From JAMXLO01 sp036265005 (GTDB taxonomy: Bacteria > Pseudomonadota > Alphaproteobacteria > Acetobacterales > Acetobacteraceae), in the NCBI GenBank assembly GCA_036265005.1, contig DATAPW010000361.1:1-57627 (forward strand): a stretch of 57,627 nucleotides of DNA, in the 5' to 3' direction. The position numbers were made by a program, and so were the translations under genes. The notes below the pieces were generated by a model, which saw nothing but the letters and a program-made list of their open reading frames with translations, had not been told where the DNA came from and made no database searches. Each line of letters starts with the position of its first letter. Position 1 is the stretch's first letter. This document shows, piece after piece, positions 50,522 to 57,627 of the stretch.

Positions 50522-50848
50522 ATGCGTGCCATGTTTGCCGGTGTGCTACTGATGTTGGGTGTACTCCGTTGCGCGACCGCGCAACCGGTGGACTGCCCGG
50601 CCGAGCCATCGGGCGGTCTGACATTGCCGTTGTCGCTCGATCTGGCCGGAAGGCGCGGTGTTCCCGCCGGGACGACCGGACAGGCTTTTATCGCTGTCCC
50701 AATGCAGCCGCCCGGCATCGCATGTGGCGACGCACGGCCGCCGCCAATGGATGTCCTGCAGGGCGAACCGGGCAGCACGCTGGGTCCGCCGATGCGCGAC
50801 CTGCTGCACGGGCCGGGCACGCCGCGTGTCGATGTCGAGTCGCAATGA
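50522..50848 (+). CDS. Hypothetical small exported protein
   Basis: 108 residues, 23 nt after hpnN on the same strand. Signal peptide RAMFAGVLLMLGVLRCATAQ, then a Pro/Gly-rich body with two Cys (VDCPAEPSGG, GIACGDARPP). No family recognised. Likely co-transcribed with hpnN; a periplasmic partner role is speculative. It could be a chance frame, but signal peptide and spacing support it. Confidence 0.55.
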   Translation: MRAMFAGVLLMLGVLRCATAQPVDCPAEPSGGLTLPLSLDLAGRRGVPAGTTGQAFIAVPMQPPGIACGDARPPPMDVLQGEPGSTLGPPMRDLLHGPGTPRVDVESQ

Positions 50849-50954
50849 GTCGGCACGCATTATGACGTGGTGGTGATTGGTCGTGGCCACGCAGCGCTCC
50901 CTAGTGTGACGACGTGGGCCGGAATATCGGCACGACACCGTAAGGATGCTTGCC

Positions 50955-51104
50955 ATGCGCCTATTGGCTTTCCTGCTGCCGCTTCTGATCGGTGGATGCG
51001 TCAGCTTCAGCAGCAGTGATCCGCCACCGCCCTCGCGAACCACTGTCATTTTACCGCCGGGTTCGACAGTGGTGTGCCCCAACGGCTCTCAGCCACCCTG
51101 CTGA
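50955..51104 (+). CDS. Very small lipoprotein
   Basis: 49 residues. The signal MRLLAFLLPLLIGGC ends in a lipobox with Cys15, followed by a Ser/Pro stretch (SFSSSDPPPPS) and TVILPPGSTVVCPNGSQPPC with two further Cys. AAGGA lies eight bases before the ATG. The stop is immediately next to the stop of the opposite DUF2459 gene. Similar tiny lipoproteins seem common in Acetobacteraceae; function unknown. Confidence 0.7.
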   Translation: MRLLAFLLPLLIGGCVSFSSSDPPPPSRTTVILPPGSTVVCPNGSQPPC

Positions 51105-51764
51105 TCACTGCATCTGCCGGGCCTGCATTGCGGCGATCTGCGCTACAGCCTGCATGACCTGACGAGCAAACAACACGCCGCGTGGGTCCAATGGAAAGCC
51201 GCTGTCGCGAAGCACTTGCGCGGTCCATGTATTACATGTGTTGAACGCATCATATGTCTCAGCCGACGCGTAGAACGTGCTGCCGGCATATGGTCCGTCG
51301 GCGAGCCGAAGTGCCGATCCGTCTGCAGTCTTCTGTAGTGACTGCCAGATCAGCGCCGCGATCCGGTCGGCTCCCGACTGGCTCAGCCGCAGCGTCACCA
51401 CCTGCTGGTCGGCGAACGCCTCGGCCGGCGGAGCGCTCAGGGCGGTCAGCAGGATGGCGCTCTTGCTGGGGAACAGCGCAGTCAGCATTTCTCCGGACCC
51501 TTCGTCGTGCGACATGTAGTAAGCGCGCTCACCGAAGCCGAACACCATGTACCGCACGCCGGGATAGTCGTCCTCCAGACTGGCGAGCGGTCCCCTGACC
51601 TCGTCCACCGGCAGCGCGATGTCAGTGTGCCATCCGCGGCCTACAACGTAGATTGCGGCATCTCCGGACGGAACTGCACGACCCGGCATGAGGGTTGCTG
51701 CCGCGCAGCCGGCCAGCGAGCCGGCCATGACGCCGATGAACAGTGCCAGCCTCGTGCGGTTCAC
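51105..51764 (-). CDS. DUF2459 (TIGR02117-type) lipoprotein
   Basis: 219 residues. Signal with lipobox (GVMAGSLAGC), then the family pattern IYVVGRGWHTDIALPVDEV, MVFGFGERAYYMS and NTCNTWTAQVLRDSGFPL. The His and Cys in these motifs could form a protease-like or amidase-like site, but no activity is established. Overlaps the TonB-like gene by 4 nt, so both come from one mRNA. Confidence 0.85.
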   Translation of the reverse strand: MNRTRLALFIGVMAGSLAGCAAATLMPGRAVPSGDAAIYVVGRGWHTDIALPVDEVRGPLASLEDDYPGVRYMVFGFGERAYYMSHDEGSGEMLTALFPSKSAILLTALSAPPAEAFADQQVVTLRLSQSGADRIAALIWQSLQKTADGSALRLADGPYAGSTFYASAETYDAFNTCNTWTAQVLRDSGFPLDPRGVLFARQVMQAVAQIAAMQARQMQ

Positions 51765-52747
51765 CGAGTGCGGATCAGGATATAGTGCATGGTGAAGTTG
51801 AAGGTGATCGGCTCGTTTTCATCGTGTAGCGGCGGTAGGTGGGCATCGCGGAACATTGCCTGCAATGCCAGGTCGAGCCAGACCGATCCCGACTTTTGTT
51901 CGAGCTCGACGGAGGTCACCCGTCCGTCCGGATTGGCGACCACCTGAACCACGACGTCGCCATCCTCGCCATTCATCGCGGCCTGTTCTGGGTAATAGGC
52001 ATGAGCCCGCACCCAGGCACTAAGCTCATTGCGCCAGTCCGGGCCGACATGCGCCCCGGCAACGCGGGAGAACGGGGTGGTGTCCGTGGCCCCCTGCCTC
52101 GGCGCCAGCGAGAAATCCATTGTCGCGGGCGCGTGGGAGGCTGAGCGCGGCTGCGAGCGGGAAGGTGCAGTTGGCATTGGATTGAGTGAGAAATTCATCG
52201 GTGTCGGGAAGGCACCAGGTTTGCTCGGAGCGACCGGCTGCGGCGACACCGCGGGTGGTCGCACGGGTCGGGCCGGTGGCACGACCGGGCGCGGTATCAC
52301 CATCGCAAGCGGTGGTGGCGGTGGCGGCACTGGCAGGCTGGGCGCGGGCGCAGGTTGTGCCGGCGGCGGCGGTGGCGGTGATGGTATCGGAACAGTCTGC
52401 GGTGTTGGCGGCGGGGTGGGTGTCGGCGGCGGTTCGGCTGTCGCCTGCGGCGTTGGCACCGGTGGCGGCGGCGGTGCGGGAGGCGCGGCCGGTGTCGGAA
52501 TCTGCATTTGCGGTTTCGGCACCGCGGGTCCCTGCGGCTGGCCGCCCTCGAATACCATCGCGACGGTGGAGGGAGGCGGCAGTTCCTCTTCCTGGTGCTC
52601 GTAGCGGACCGTCACAAGCAGCAGCAGCAGTAGCGTCAGGTGCAGCCACAGCGAGATGACCAGCACCTTGCCCAGCCGACTTGGGCGGCGGTGTGATATC
52701 CGCCACGGATTTCGGACTGCCATACCGGAGGCGACTGCCTGATCCAC
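51761..52747 (-). CDS. TonB-like energy transducer protein
   Basis: 328 residues. One N-terminal membrane helix (VLVISLWLHLTLLLLLLVTV), a long periplasmic Pro/Ala-rich span (about 60-185, many PPP and PAP units), and a C-terminal TonB-type domain (YYPEQAAMNGEDGDVVVQVV, then NPDGRVTSVELEQKSGS). It should link inner-membrane proton force to outer-membrane receptors, but no exbBD or receptor gene is nearby. GTG 52747 has AGAGGA close in front; ATG 52723 is an alternative. Confidence 0.85.
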   Translation of the reverse strand: MDQAVASGMAVRNPWRISHRRPSRLGKVLVISLWLHLTLLLLLLVTVRYEHQEEELPPPSTVAMVFEGGQPQGPAVPKPQMQIPTPAAPPAPPPPPVPTPQATAEPPPTPTPPPTPQTVPIPSPPPPPPAQPAPAPSLPVPPPPPPLAMVIPRPVVPPARPVRPPAVSPQPVAPSKPGAFPTPMNFSLNPMPTAPSRSQPRSASHAPATMDFSLAPRQGATDTTPFSRVAGAHVGPDWRNELSAWVRAHAYYPEQAAMNGEDGDVVVQVVANPDGRVTSVELEQKSGSVWLDLALQAMFRDAHLPPLHDENEPITFNFTMHYILIRTR

Positions 52748-52779
52748 GTCCTCTTCCGATGGTAGCGCCTAAGCCAAGC

Positions 52780-53751
52780 CTACTTGCGTCCCTGCCAGGA
52801 TTCGACGAGCAGGCAAAGAATTTCGAACAGGATGGAGGCGCCGTTGAACGCCGTAATGGTGCCGACATCGAACGGCGGCGCCACTTCGACCAGGTCACCA
52901 CCGACGAAGTCGATGCCGCGCAGCGCGCGCAGCAAGCGGATCGCCTCGAGCGCGGTTATGCCGCCGGCCTCGGGGGTCCCGGTGCCCGGCGCCTGCGACG
53001 GATCGAGGCTGTCGATGTCATACGAAAGATAGGTCGGGCCGCTGCCGACGATGCGCCGTGCCTCCTCGGCGGCAAAGTGCCAGCCCTTGTCATGGAATTC
53101 ATCCATTCCCAGGACGCGCATGCCGCTCCTGGTGCTGAAGCCCCACATATCGGGATCGTTGGTGGTGCCGCGGATCCCGATCTGGATCACCCGCTGCGGG
53201 TCGAGCAGGCCTTCCTCGGTCGCCCGACGGAACGGCGCGCCGTGGTGGAAGCGCGAGCCCAGGTAGTCGTCGCCGGTGTCGCAGTGCGCGTCGATATGCA
53301 CCATCCCGACCGGCCGCTGCGCGCCGACTGCACGCAGGATCGGCAGGCTGATGGAATGATCTCCACCGACCGACAGCGGCACGACCCCGGCAGCGACGAT
53401 CGTTTGGTAGAATGCCGCGATCTCCTCCAGCGCGCCTTCCAGAGCAAACGGCTGCTCGATCCAGCAATCGCCCAGGTCGCGCACCCGTGCGATGTCGAAC
53501 GGCGGCACCAGCGTTGTCGGGTGCAGCCGGCGCAGCAACGATGACTGGTCGCGCACGGCACGGGGGCCGTGTCGTGCGCCGGTTCGGTTTGTCACGCCAC
53601 CGTCGTAGGGGACACCGATCACGCCGATATCCACCTCCGCCAGAGCTTCGGTGTGCGGAGCGCGGAAGAATGTGGGAATCCCGGTGTAACGCGGCCGCAC
53701 CTGCGGGTCCGCCAGCTCCTTGTAGCGCGTCGGCCGCTTGATCGGGTCCAT
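52780..53751 (-). CDS. speB: Agmatinase/arginase (ureohydrolase) family enzyme
   Basis: 323 residues. Dinuclear manganese ureohydrolase. Metal ligands are in SVGGDHSISLP, HIDAHCDTGDD and DIDSLDPSQAPGTG, all intact. Agmatinase is the default call; guanidinobutyrase, guanidinopropionase or guanidine hydrolase share the fold and are possible. Ends 33 nt before the TonB-like gene start on the same strand. Confidence 0.87.
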   Translation of the reverse strand: MDPIKRPTRYKELADPQVRPRYTGIPTFFRAPHTEALAEVDIGVIGVPYDGGVTNRTGARHGPRAVRDQSSLLRRLHPTTLVPPFDIARVRDLGDCWIEQPFALEGALEEIAAFYQTIVAAGVVPLSVGGDHSISLPILRAVGAQRPVGMVHIDAHCDTGDDYLGSRFHHGAPFRRATEEGLLDPQRVIQIGIRGTTNDPDMWGFSTRSGMRVLGMDEFHDKGWHFAAEEARRIVGSGPTYLSYDIDSLDPSQAPGTGTPEAGGITALEAIRLLRALRGIDFVGGDLVEVAPPFDVGTITAFNGASILFEILCLLVESWQGRK

Positions 53752-54250
53752 GGCGTTGCTCCATTCGGGTGATCGGACTCTGATACCGATCGCGTGAGCG
53801 GCTCAAGCCCTGCGCTGAGGGCCCGGCGTTTGCCAGGTGGAAAGTGCAGAGAAGTTGATGCCGGTCAAGGCAAGCCCTATCAGCGCCGTTTGGTTTTGTT
53901 GCAGTCCGTTGCATATGCAGCGATGGGACGCGTGCTCCGGATCGTTGCACCCACTATCGACAGGAAACCGAAGCATGGCCAGCGAAACCTCAAGGGGCTG
54001 AAGCTTGCCATTCCCGACACTGATGCCGTCGAGCAGGCGAACAGAGCAAGCCACGCATGGCGTCGGACGACGCTGGCGCTGAGACGATCGCTGTCTCACC
54101 AATATCGGTTGGCGGCATGACAAGAGCCCACGGCAACTGGCGCTTGCCTTTGGTATCGTCCTGCCATGCTTGAATGGTCCTATGGGCAATGCGCCATGCT
54201 GATCTGTGCTCAGCATCGACACCTGCCACCAAACTTGCGGGGCCGAGCTC
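53752..54250. other. 499-nt stretch without a convincing gene
   Basis: It lies between the ureohydrolase (-) and VOC (+) genes. Frames of 80-151 codons exist on both strands (for example 53803-54258 minus, 53794-54120 plus), but none has a good SD or a recognisable family, and base use is less GC3-biased than in neighbours. It could be a decayed gene or transferred piece plus two divergent promoters. Confidence 0.5.
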
Positions 54251-54739
54251 ATGTCCAAGTTGGCGCTATGCCTGTGGTTCGACGGTAAGGCCGAAGCAGC
54301 GGCGAATTTCTACGTCTCGACGTTTCGCGATTGCGGGCAGCCTGCGGCGATTGGCGATGTGATGTATTTCGGCGATTCGGGTCCCGGACCGAAGGGATCG
54401 GTGTTGACCGTGACATTCACGCTCGCCGACCAGGAAATCATTGCGCTCAACGGCGGCCCTCACTTCACGTTCTCGCCGGCTCTGTCGCTGTTTGTGAAAT
54501 GCGCCGACCAGGCCGAGGTGGATCGGTTCTGGAACAGGCTGGCCGATGGCGGTGAAACCAATCGGTGCGGGTGGCTCACCGACAGATTCGGCGTTTGCTG
54601 GCAAATCGTGCCCACGATACTCGGCGACATGTTGCGCGATCCTGATCCGGAGCGCGCCAACCGTGTCATGCAGGCGATGCTGAAGATGACCAGGCTGGAT
54701 ATCGACGCGCTCCGGAACGCCTACGCCGGTCGGACTTGA
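54251..54739 (+). CDS. PhnB-like VOC protein (COG3865 type)
   Basis: 162 residues. MSKLALCLWFDGKAEAAANF followed by YVSTF, FTLADQEIIALNGGPHFTF, and the late LTDRFGVCWQIVP are typical of the PhnB/3-demethylubiquinone methyltransferase-like VOC branch; methyltransferase naming in databases is misleading. The usual conserved Trp/Glu of the metal site are partly kept. ATG 54251 chosen as the family start; the frame is open 15 codons earlier. Function unknown. Confidence 0.85.
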   Translation: MSKLALCLWFDGKAEAAANFYVSTFRDCGQPAAIGDVMYFGDSGPGPKGSVLTVTFTLADQEIIALNGGPHFTFSPALSLFVKCADQAEVDRFWNRLADGGETNRCGWLTDRFGVCWQIVPTILGDMLRDPDPERANRVMQAMLKMTRLDIDALRNAYAGRT

Positions 54740-54792
54740 GCCAGCGCGAGTCCCCGAGCACAATCGGGAGCTCTCTCGCATAGGGTTCCCGA

Positions 54793-57627
54793 ATGACCAG
54801 CTCCGCGCGCTACCGTATCGGTTTCGACATCGGTGGCACCTTCACCGATTTCATCCTGCTCGACGCGGAGCGGTCGGAAATCCGTCTGCATAAGTGCCTG
54901 ACGACGCCGCATGATCCGTCGGTCGGTGCACTGGAGGGGCTGGGCGAACTGCTGCGGGCGGCAGGCCTGACTCTCGCGGACATCACGGATGTCGTGCATG
55001 GCACGACCTTGGTCACCAACGCGCTGATCGAGCGGAGTGGGGCGCGCCTCGGCCTGATCACCACCCGTGGCTTCCGCGACATCCTCGAGATGGGCACGGA
55101 ACAACGCTACGACATCTATGATCTGTTCCTGCAGTTTCCCGACCCGCTGGTGCCGCGTCGGCACCGCCTGGAAGTCACCGAGCGGATGGACCGCGACGGC
55201 AATGCGCTGTTGCCGCTGGAGGCCGCCGAGGTGCGTGCGGTGGCACAGCGCCTGGCGGCGGACGGCGTCCAGGCGATCGCGATCTGCTTCCTGCACGCCT
55301 ACCGCAACCCGGCGCACGAACGTGCTGCCGCCGCGATCGTGCGTGCGGCGTTCCCCGATATCGCCGTGTCGATCTCGTCCGACGTGGTCGCCGAGTTGTG
55401 GGAATACCAGCGTTGCAATACGACCTGCGCGAACGCCTACGTCCAGCCGCTGATGGGCCGCTACATCGCCAAGCTGGAGCGCGAGCTGCATGCGCGGGGT
55501 TTCCATGGCGAGCTGCGCTTCATGCATTCGGCGGGTGGCCTGCTGTCGGCCGAGTCCGCGCGCGCTTTCCCCATCCGCATGCTGGAGAGCGGGCCGGCGG
55601 GCGGCGGGCTGGCAACGGCGTTCTTCGGTGCGGCCGCGGGCAAGGCCGATGTTATTTCCTTCGACATGGGCGGCACCACCGCGAAGGCATGCCTGATCGA
55701 AGGCGGCCGCGCCGAAATCGCGCCGATGATGGAGGCGGCGCGCGTTCACCGGTTCAAGAAGGGTTCCGGCCTGCCAATCAAGGCTCCGGTCATCGACATG
55801 ATCGAGATTGGCGCCGGTGGTGGCTCGATTGCGGCAATCGACGAGGTAGGCCTGCTGCGCGTGGGGCCGCATTCGGCCGGCGCCGACCCGGGACCCGCTT
55901 GCTATGGCCGCGGCGGCACCGAGCCAACGGTGACCGATGCGAGCCTGCTGCTTGGCTATTACGATCCGGGTTTCTTCCTGGGCGGGCGGATGACCCTTGA
56001 TCGCGATGCCTCCGAACGCGCGCTGGCGCATGTCGGCGCGAAGCTCGGCCTGTCCGCGATCGACACCGCCTGGGGCATCCACCGCATGGTGGTCGAGAAC
56101 ATGGCCGCTGCCGCACGCATCCATATCGTCGAGAAGGGCAAGGATCCGCGCGGCTACGCCATGGTTGGCTTCGGCGGCGCAGGTCCGGCACACGCTGCGG
56201 AGGTCGCGCGCGTGTTGGGGGTGAAGCAGGTACTGATCCCGCCGGCGTCGGGGGCCGCCTCGGCCCTGGGCTTTCTTGCTGCACCGCTGTCGTTCGAGCA
56301 GGTGCGCAGTCACCCGGTGCATCTGGAAGCGCCACACGCCGCGGCCACGATCGAAACAATCCTGGGTGAGCTGACCGACGCTGCGCGCGCACGGCTGATT
56401 GCCGCCGGCGTTCCCGCCGCCGATGTGGTGACCGAACGCCTGGCCGACATGCGCCTGGAAGGCCAGATGCACGAGATCAGCGTGCCTCTGCCGGAAGGTG
56501 CGATCACCGAGGCTGCCATGCCCGCGATCCGCGTGGCTTTCGCGACCGCCTATGCGGCACGCTATACGTCTGTCTATGGCGGCGTCGGTGTGATGGCGAT
56601 TTCGTTCCGCGTGCGTTGCCGCGGACCGCTGCCGCAACTCTCACTCACCGAGGCCGGGGCGCGTTCAGCCGGATCGGCACAAAAGGGCACGCGCGCGGCC
56701 TGGTTCGACGACGGCTTCGTCGATACGCCGGTATATGACCGTTATGCGCTTCCACAAGGTGCCCGCATCACCGGGCCGGCCATCATCGAAGAACGCGAGG
56801 CCACGACGACAATCCCTCCCGGCGATAGCGTCACCGTCGACGCCACCGGCACGCTGGCTATCGACATCGGTGTGGCGGACGCGCCGGATGCACGCGTCAC
56901 CGCCGACACACCGATCGAACAGGCCGCGGCGCTGATCGAGGCCGATCCGGTCTCGCTGGAGATCATGTGGAGCCGCCTAATCACCGTGGTCGAGGAGATG
57001 TGGCACACAATCTGCCGCACCGCGTTCTCGCTGATCGTCTCGGAGGCGCAGGACTTTGCCTGCGACCTGCTGGATGCGCGTGGGGATTCGCTGGCCCATT
57101 CGCCGCGAGCAATGCCGGTGTTCAACCTGACCTTGCCGCGCGCGGTGAAAGCGCTGCTGGAGAAATTCCCGGCGGAAACGTTGAAGCCAGGCGATGTGCT
57201 GGTGACCAACGATCCGTGGCTGTGCGCTGGCCACCTGTTCGACATCGCGGTGGTCACACCGGTGTTCCGCAACGGCGCGCTGGTGGCGCTGACCGGCACG
57301 GTCGGGCATGTCGGCGACATCGGTGGAACCAAGGACTCCTTGCGCGCGCGGGAGATCTACGAGGAAGGCATCCAGATCCCGCCGATGATGCTGTACCGCG
57401 CGGGGGTAGCGAACGAAGATCTGTTCACCCTGATCGCCGAGAATGTGCGCAAGAGCGAAGAAGTACTCGGCGACATCCATTCGTTCATCGCCGCCAACGC
57501 GCTGGGCGCCGAACAACTGCTGGCGTTCATGGACGAGTACGGGATGCACGATCTGCGCGCGCTCGCCCATGTCGTGCAGACGCGTGCCGAGCGGGCCATG
57601 CGCGATGCGATCCGCGCGTTGCCGGAT
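54793..57627 (+). CDS. Hydantoinase/5-oxoprolinase-type HyuA-HyuB fusion, 3'-truncated by window edge
   Basis: 945 codons with no stop to the window end. Residues about 1-700 are HyuA: RIGFDIGGTFTDFILLD (ATP-binding start), VVHGTTLVTNALIER, SFDMGGTTAKACLIE, and GFGGAGPAHAAEVARVLG. HyuB begins about residue 715 (PVSLEIMWSRLITVVEEMWH, then AFSLIVSEAQDFACDL and VLVTNDPWLCAGHL). Such one-piece enzymes of about 1200-1300 residues hydrolyse 5-oxoproline, hydantoins or similar with ATP; N-methylhydantoinase and acetophenone-carboxylase-like enzymes are relatives. ATG 54793 gives the normal family start. Confidence 0.9.
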   Translation, partial: MTSSARYRIGFDIGGTFTDFILLDAERSEIRLHKCLTTPHDPSVGALEGLGELLRAAGLTLADITDVVHGTTLVTNALIERSGARLGLITTRGFRDILEMGTEQRYDIYDLFLQFPDPLVPRRHRLEVTERMDRDGNALLPLEAAEVRAVAQRLAADGVQAIAICFLHAYRNPAHERAAAAIVRAAFPDIAVSISSDVVAELWEYQRCNTTCANAYVQPLMGRYIAKLERELHARGFHGELRFMHSAGGLLSAESARAFPIRMLESGPAGGGLATAFFGAAAGKADVISFDMGGTTAKACLIEGGRAEIAPMMEAARVHRFKKGSGLPIKAPVIDMIEIGAGGGSIAAIDEVGLLRVGPHSAGADPGPACYGRGGTEPTVTDASLLLGYYDPGFFLGGRMTLDRDASERALAHVGAKLGLSAIDTAWGIHRMVVENMAAAARIHIVEKGKDPRGYAMVGFGGAGPAHAAEVARVLGVKQVLIPPASGAASALGFLAAPLSFEQVRSHPVHLEAPHAAATIETILGELTDAARARLIAAGVPAADVVTERLADMRLEGQMHEISVPLPEGAITEAAMPAIRVAFATAYAARYTSVYGGVGVMAISFRVRCRGPLPQLSLTEAGARSAGSAQKGTRAAWFDDGFVDTPVYDRYALPQGARITGPAIIEEREATTTIPPGDSVTVDATGTLAIDIGVADAPDARVTADTPIEQAAALIEADPVSLEIMWSRLITVVEEMWHTICRTAFSLIVSEAQDFACDLLDARGDSLAHSPRAMPVFNLTLPRAVKALLEKFPAETLKPGDVLVTNDPWLCAGHLFDIAVVTPVFRNGALVALTGTVGHVGDIGGTKDSLRAREIYEEGIQIPPMMLYRAGVANEDLFTLIAENVRKSEEVLGDIHSFIAANALGAEQLLAFMDEYGMHDLRALAHVVQTRAERAMRDAIRALPD

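Noticed and set aside
54721..56637. 638-codon minus-strand frame
   Set aside because: Antisense of the HyuA part, which has all family motifs.
1..57627. CRISPR array, tRNA, rRNA, prophage or intact insertion sequence
   Set aside because: No regularly spaced repeats, no tRNA-like cloverleaf, no rRNA-like stretch and no transposase or integrase motifs were seen on reading both strands.

Overview
The window is GC-rich (about 65% by eye), gene-dense and free of rRNA, tRNA, CRISPR arrays, phage genes or intact insertion sequences. The gene families point to an alphaproteobacterium: an NAD-type formate dehydrogenase tail in fdsA-fdhD-fdsD order, a Liv-type ABC importer, cydDC, cstA-ybdD, the hopanoid transporter HpnN, a form-II CoxL-like molybdoenzyme, a HyuA-HyuB type protein, and dispersed palindromes of a kind common in Alphaproteobacteria. 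Rhodospirillales/Acetobacteraceae is my best guess, but this is inference from gene content only.

Layout. 1-2.9 kb: end of a formate dehydrogenase operon (+). 3.0-7.7 kb: Liv-type ABC importer (-) in which permease LivM and ATPases LivG and LivF form one 838-aa polypeptide. 7.8-10.7 kb: divergent quinate/shikimate module (two-domain 3-dehydroshikimate dehydratase, and a shikimate/quinate dehydrogenase) around an operator-like palindrome. 10.8-16.8 kb: TetR regulator, PhyH dioxygenase and SDR (-), a luciferase-like monooxygenase (+), and an orphan xanthine-dehydrogenase-family large subunit (-); together these look like a catabolic island of unknown substrate. 16.9-25.9 kb: acetate kinase, a methyltransferase, a two-gene HAE1-type RND efflux operon and two overlapping flavin-dependent oxidoreductases. 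26.0-26.8 kb: tandem 124-aa YXWGXW-repeat secreted proteins. 27.1-31.4 kb: MarR-GNAT fusion protein and cydDC. 31.4-35.4 kb: small coiled-coil membrane protein, OmpA-like protein, RecQ, and an M20 amidohydrolase. 35.4-37.8 kb: cstA-ybdD behind a perfect FNR-type box. 37.8-44.0 kb: GNAT enzyme, a beta-helix/CBM-like protein, then a co-directional alcohol dehydrogenase, HpaI-type aldolase, altronate/galactarate-type dehydratase and VOC protein. 44.0-47.8 kb: desaturase, GT39-like glycosyltransferase and MetE-like protein (-). 47.9-51.1 kb: hpnN and two small secreted proteins. 51.1-53.8 kb: DUF2459 lipoprotein, TonB-like protein and agmatinase-family enzyme (-). 54.3-57.6 kb: PhnB-like VOC protein and a HyuA-HyuB fusion that runs off the right edge.

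How the genes work together. The left half is mostly uptake and catabolism: formate oxidation, an organic solute importer, quinate/shikimate degradation toward protocatechuate, and oxygenases with dehydrogenases. The right half mixes envelope functions (HpnN, TonB, OmpA-like, desaturase, GT39) with sugar-acid-like and cyclic-amide-like catabolism. Three regulatory signals stand out. Two palindromes sharing a CCAGTTA half-site lie at the quinate promoter and upstream of the tetR gene. A TTGAT-N4-ATCAA box sits upstream of cstA with a correctly spaced -10. An AT-centred palindrome lies just before the marR-GNAT start. I saw no unmistakable new defence or mobile system; the best candidates for undescribed biology are the TetR/PhyH/SDR/LLM/molybdoenzyme island and the LivM-LivG-LivF fusion transporter.
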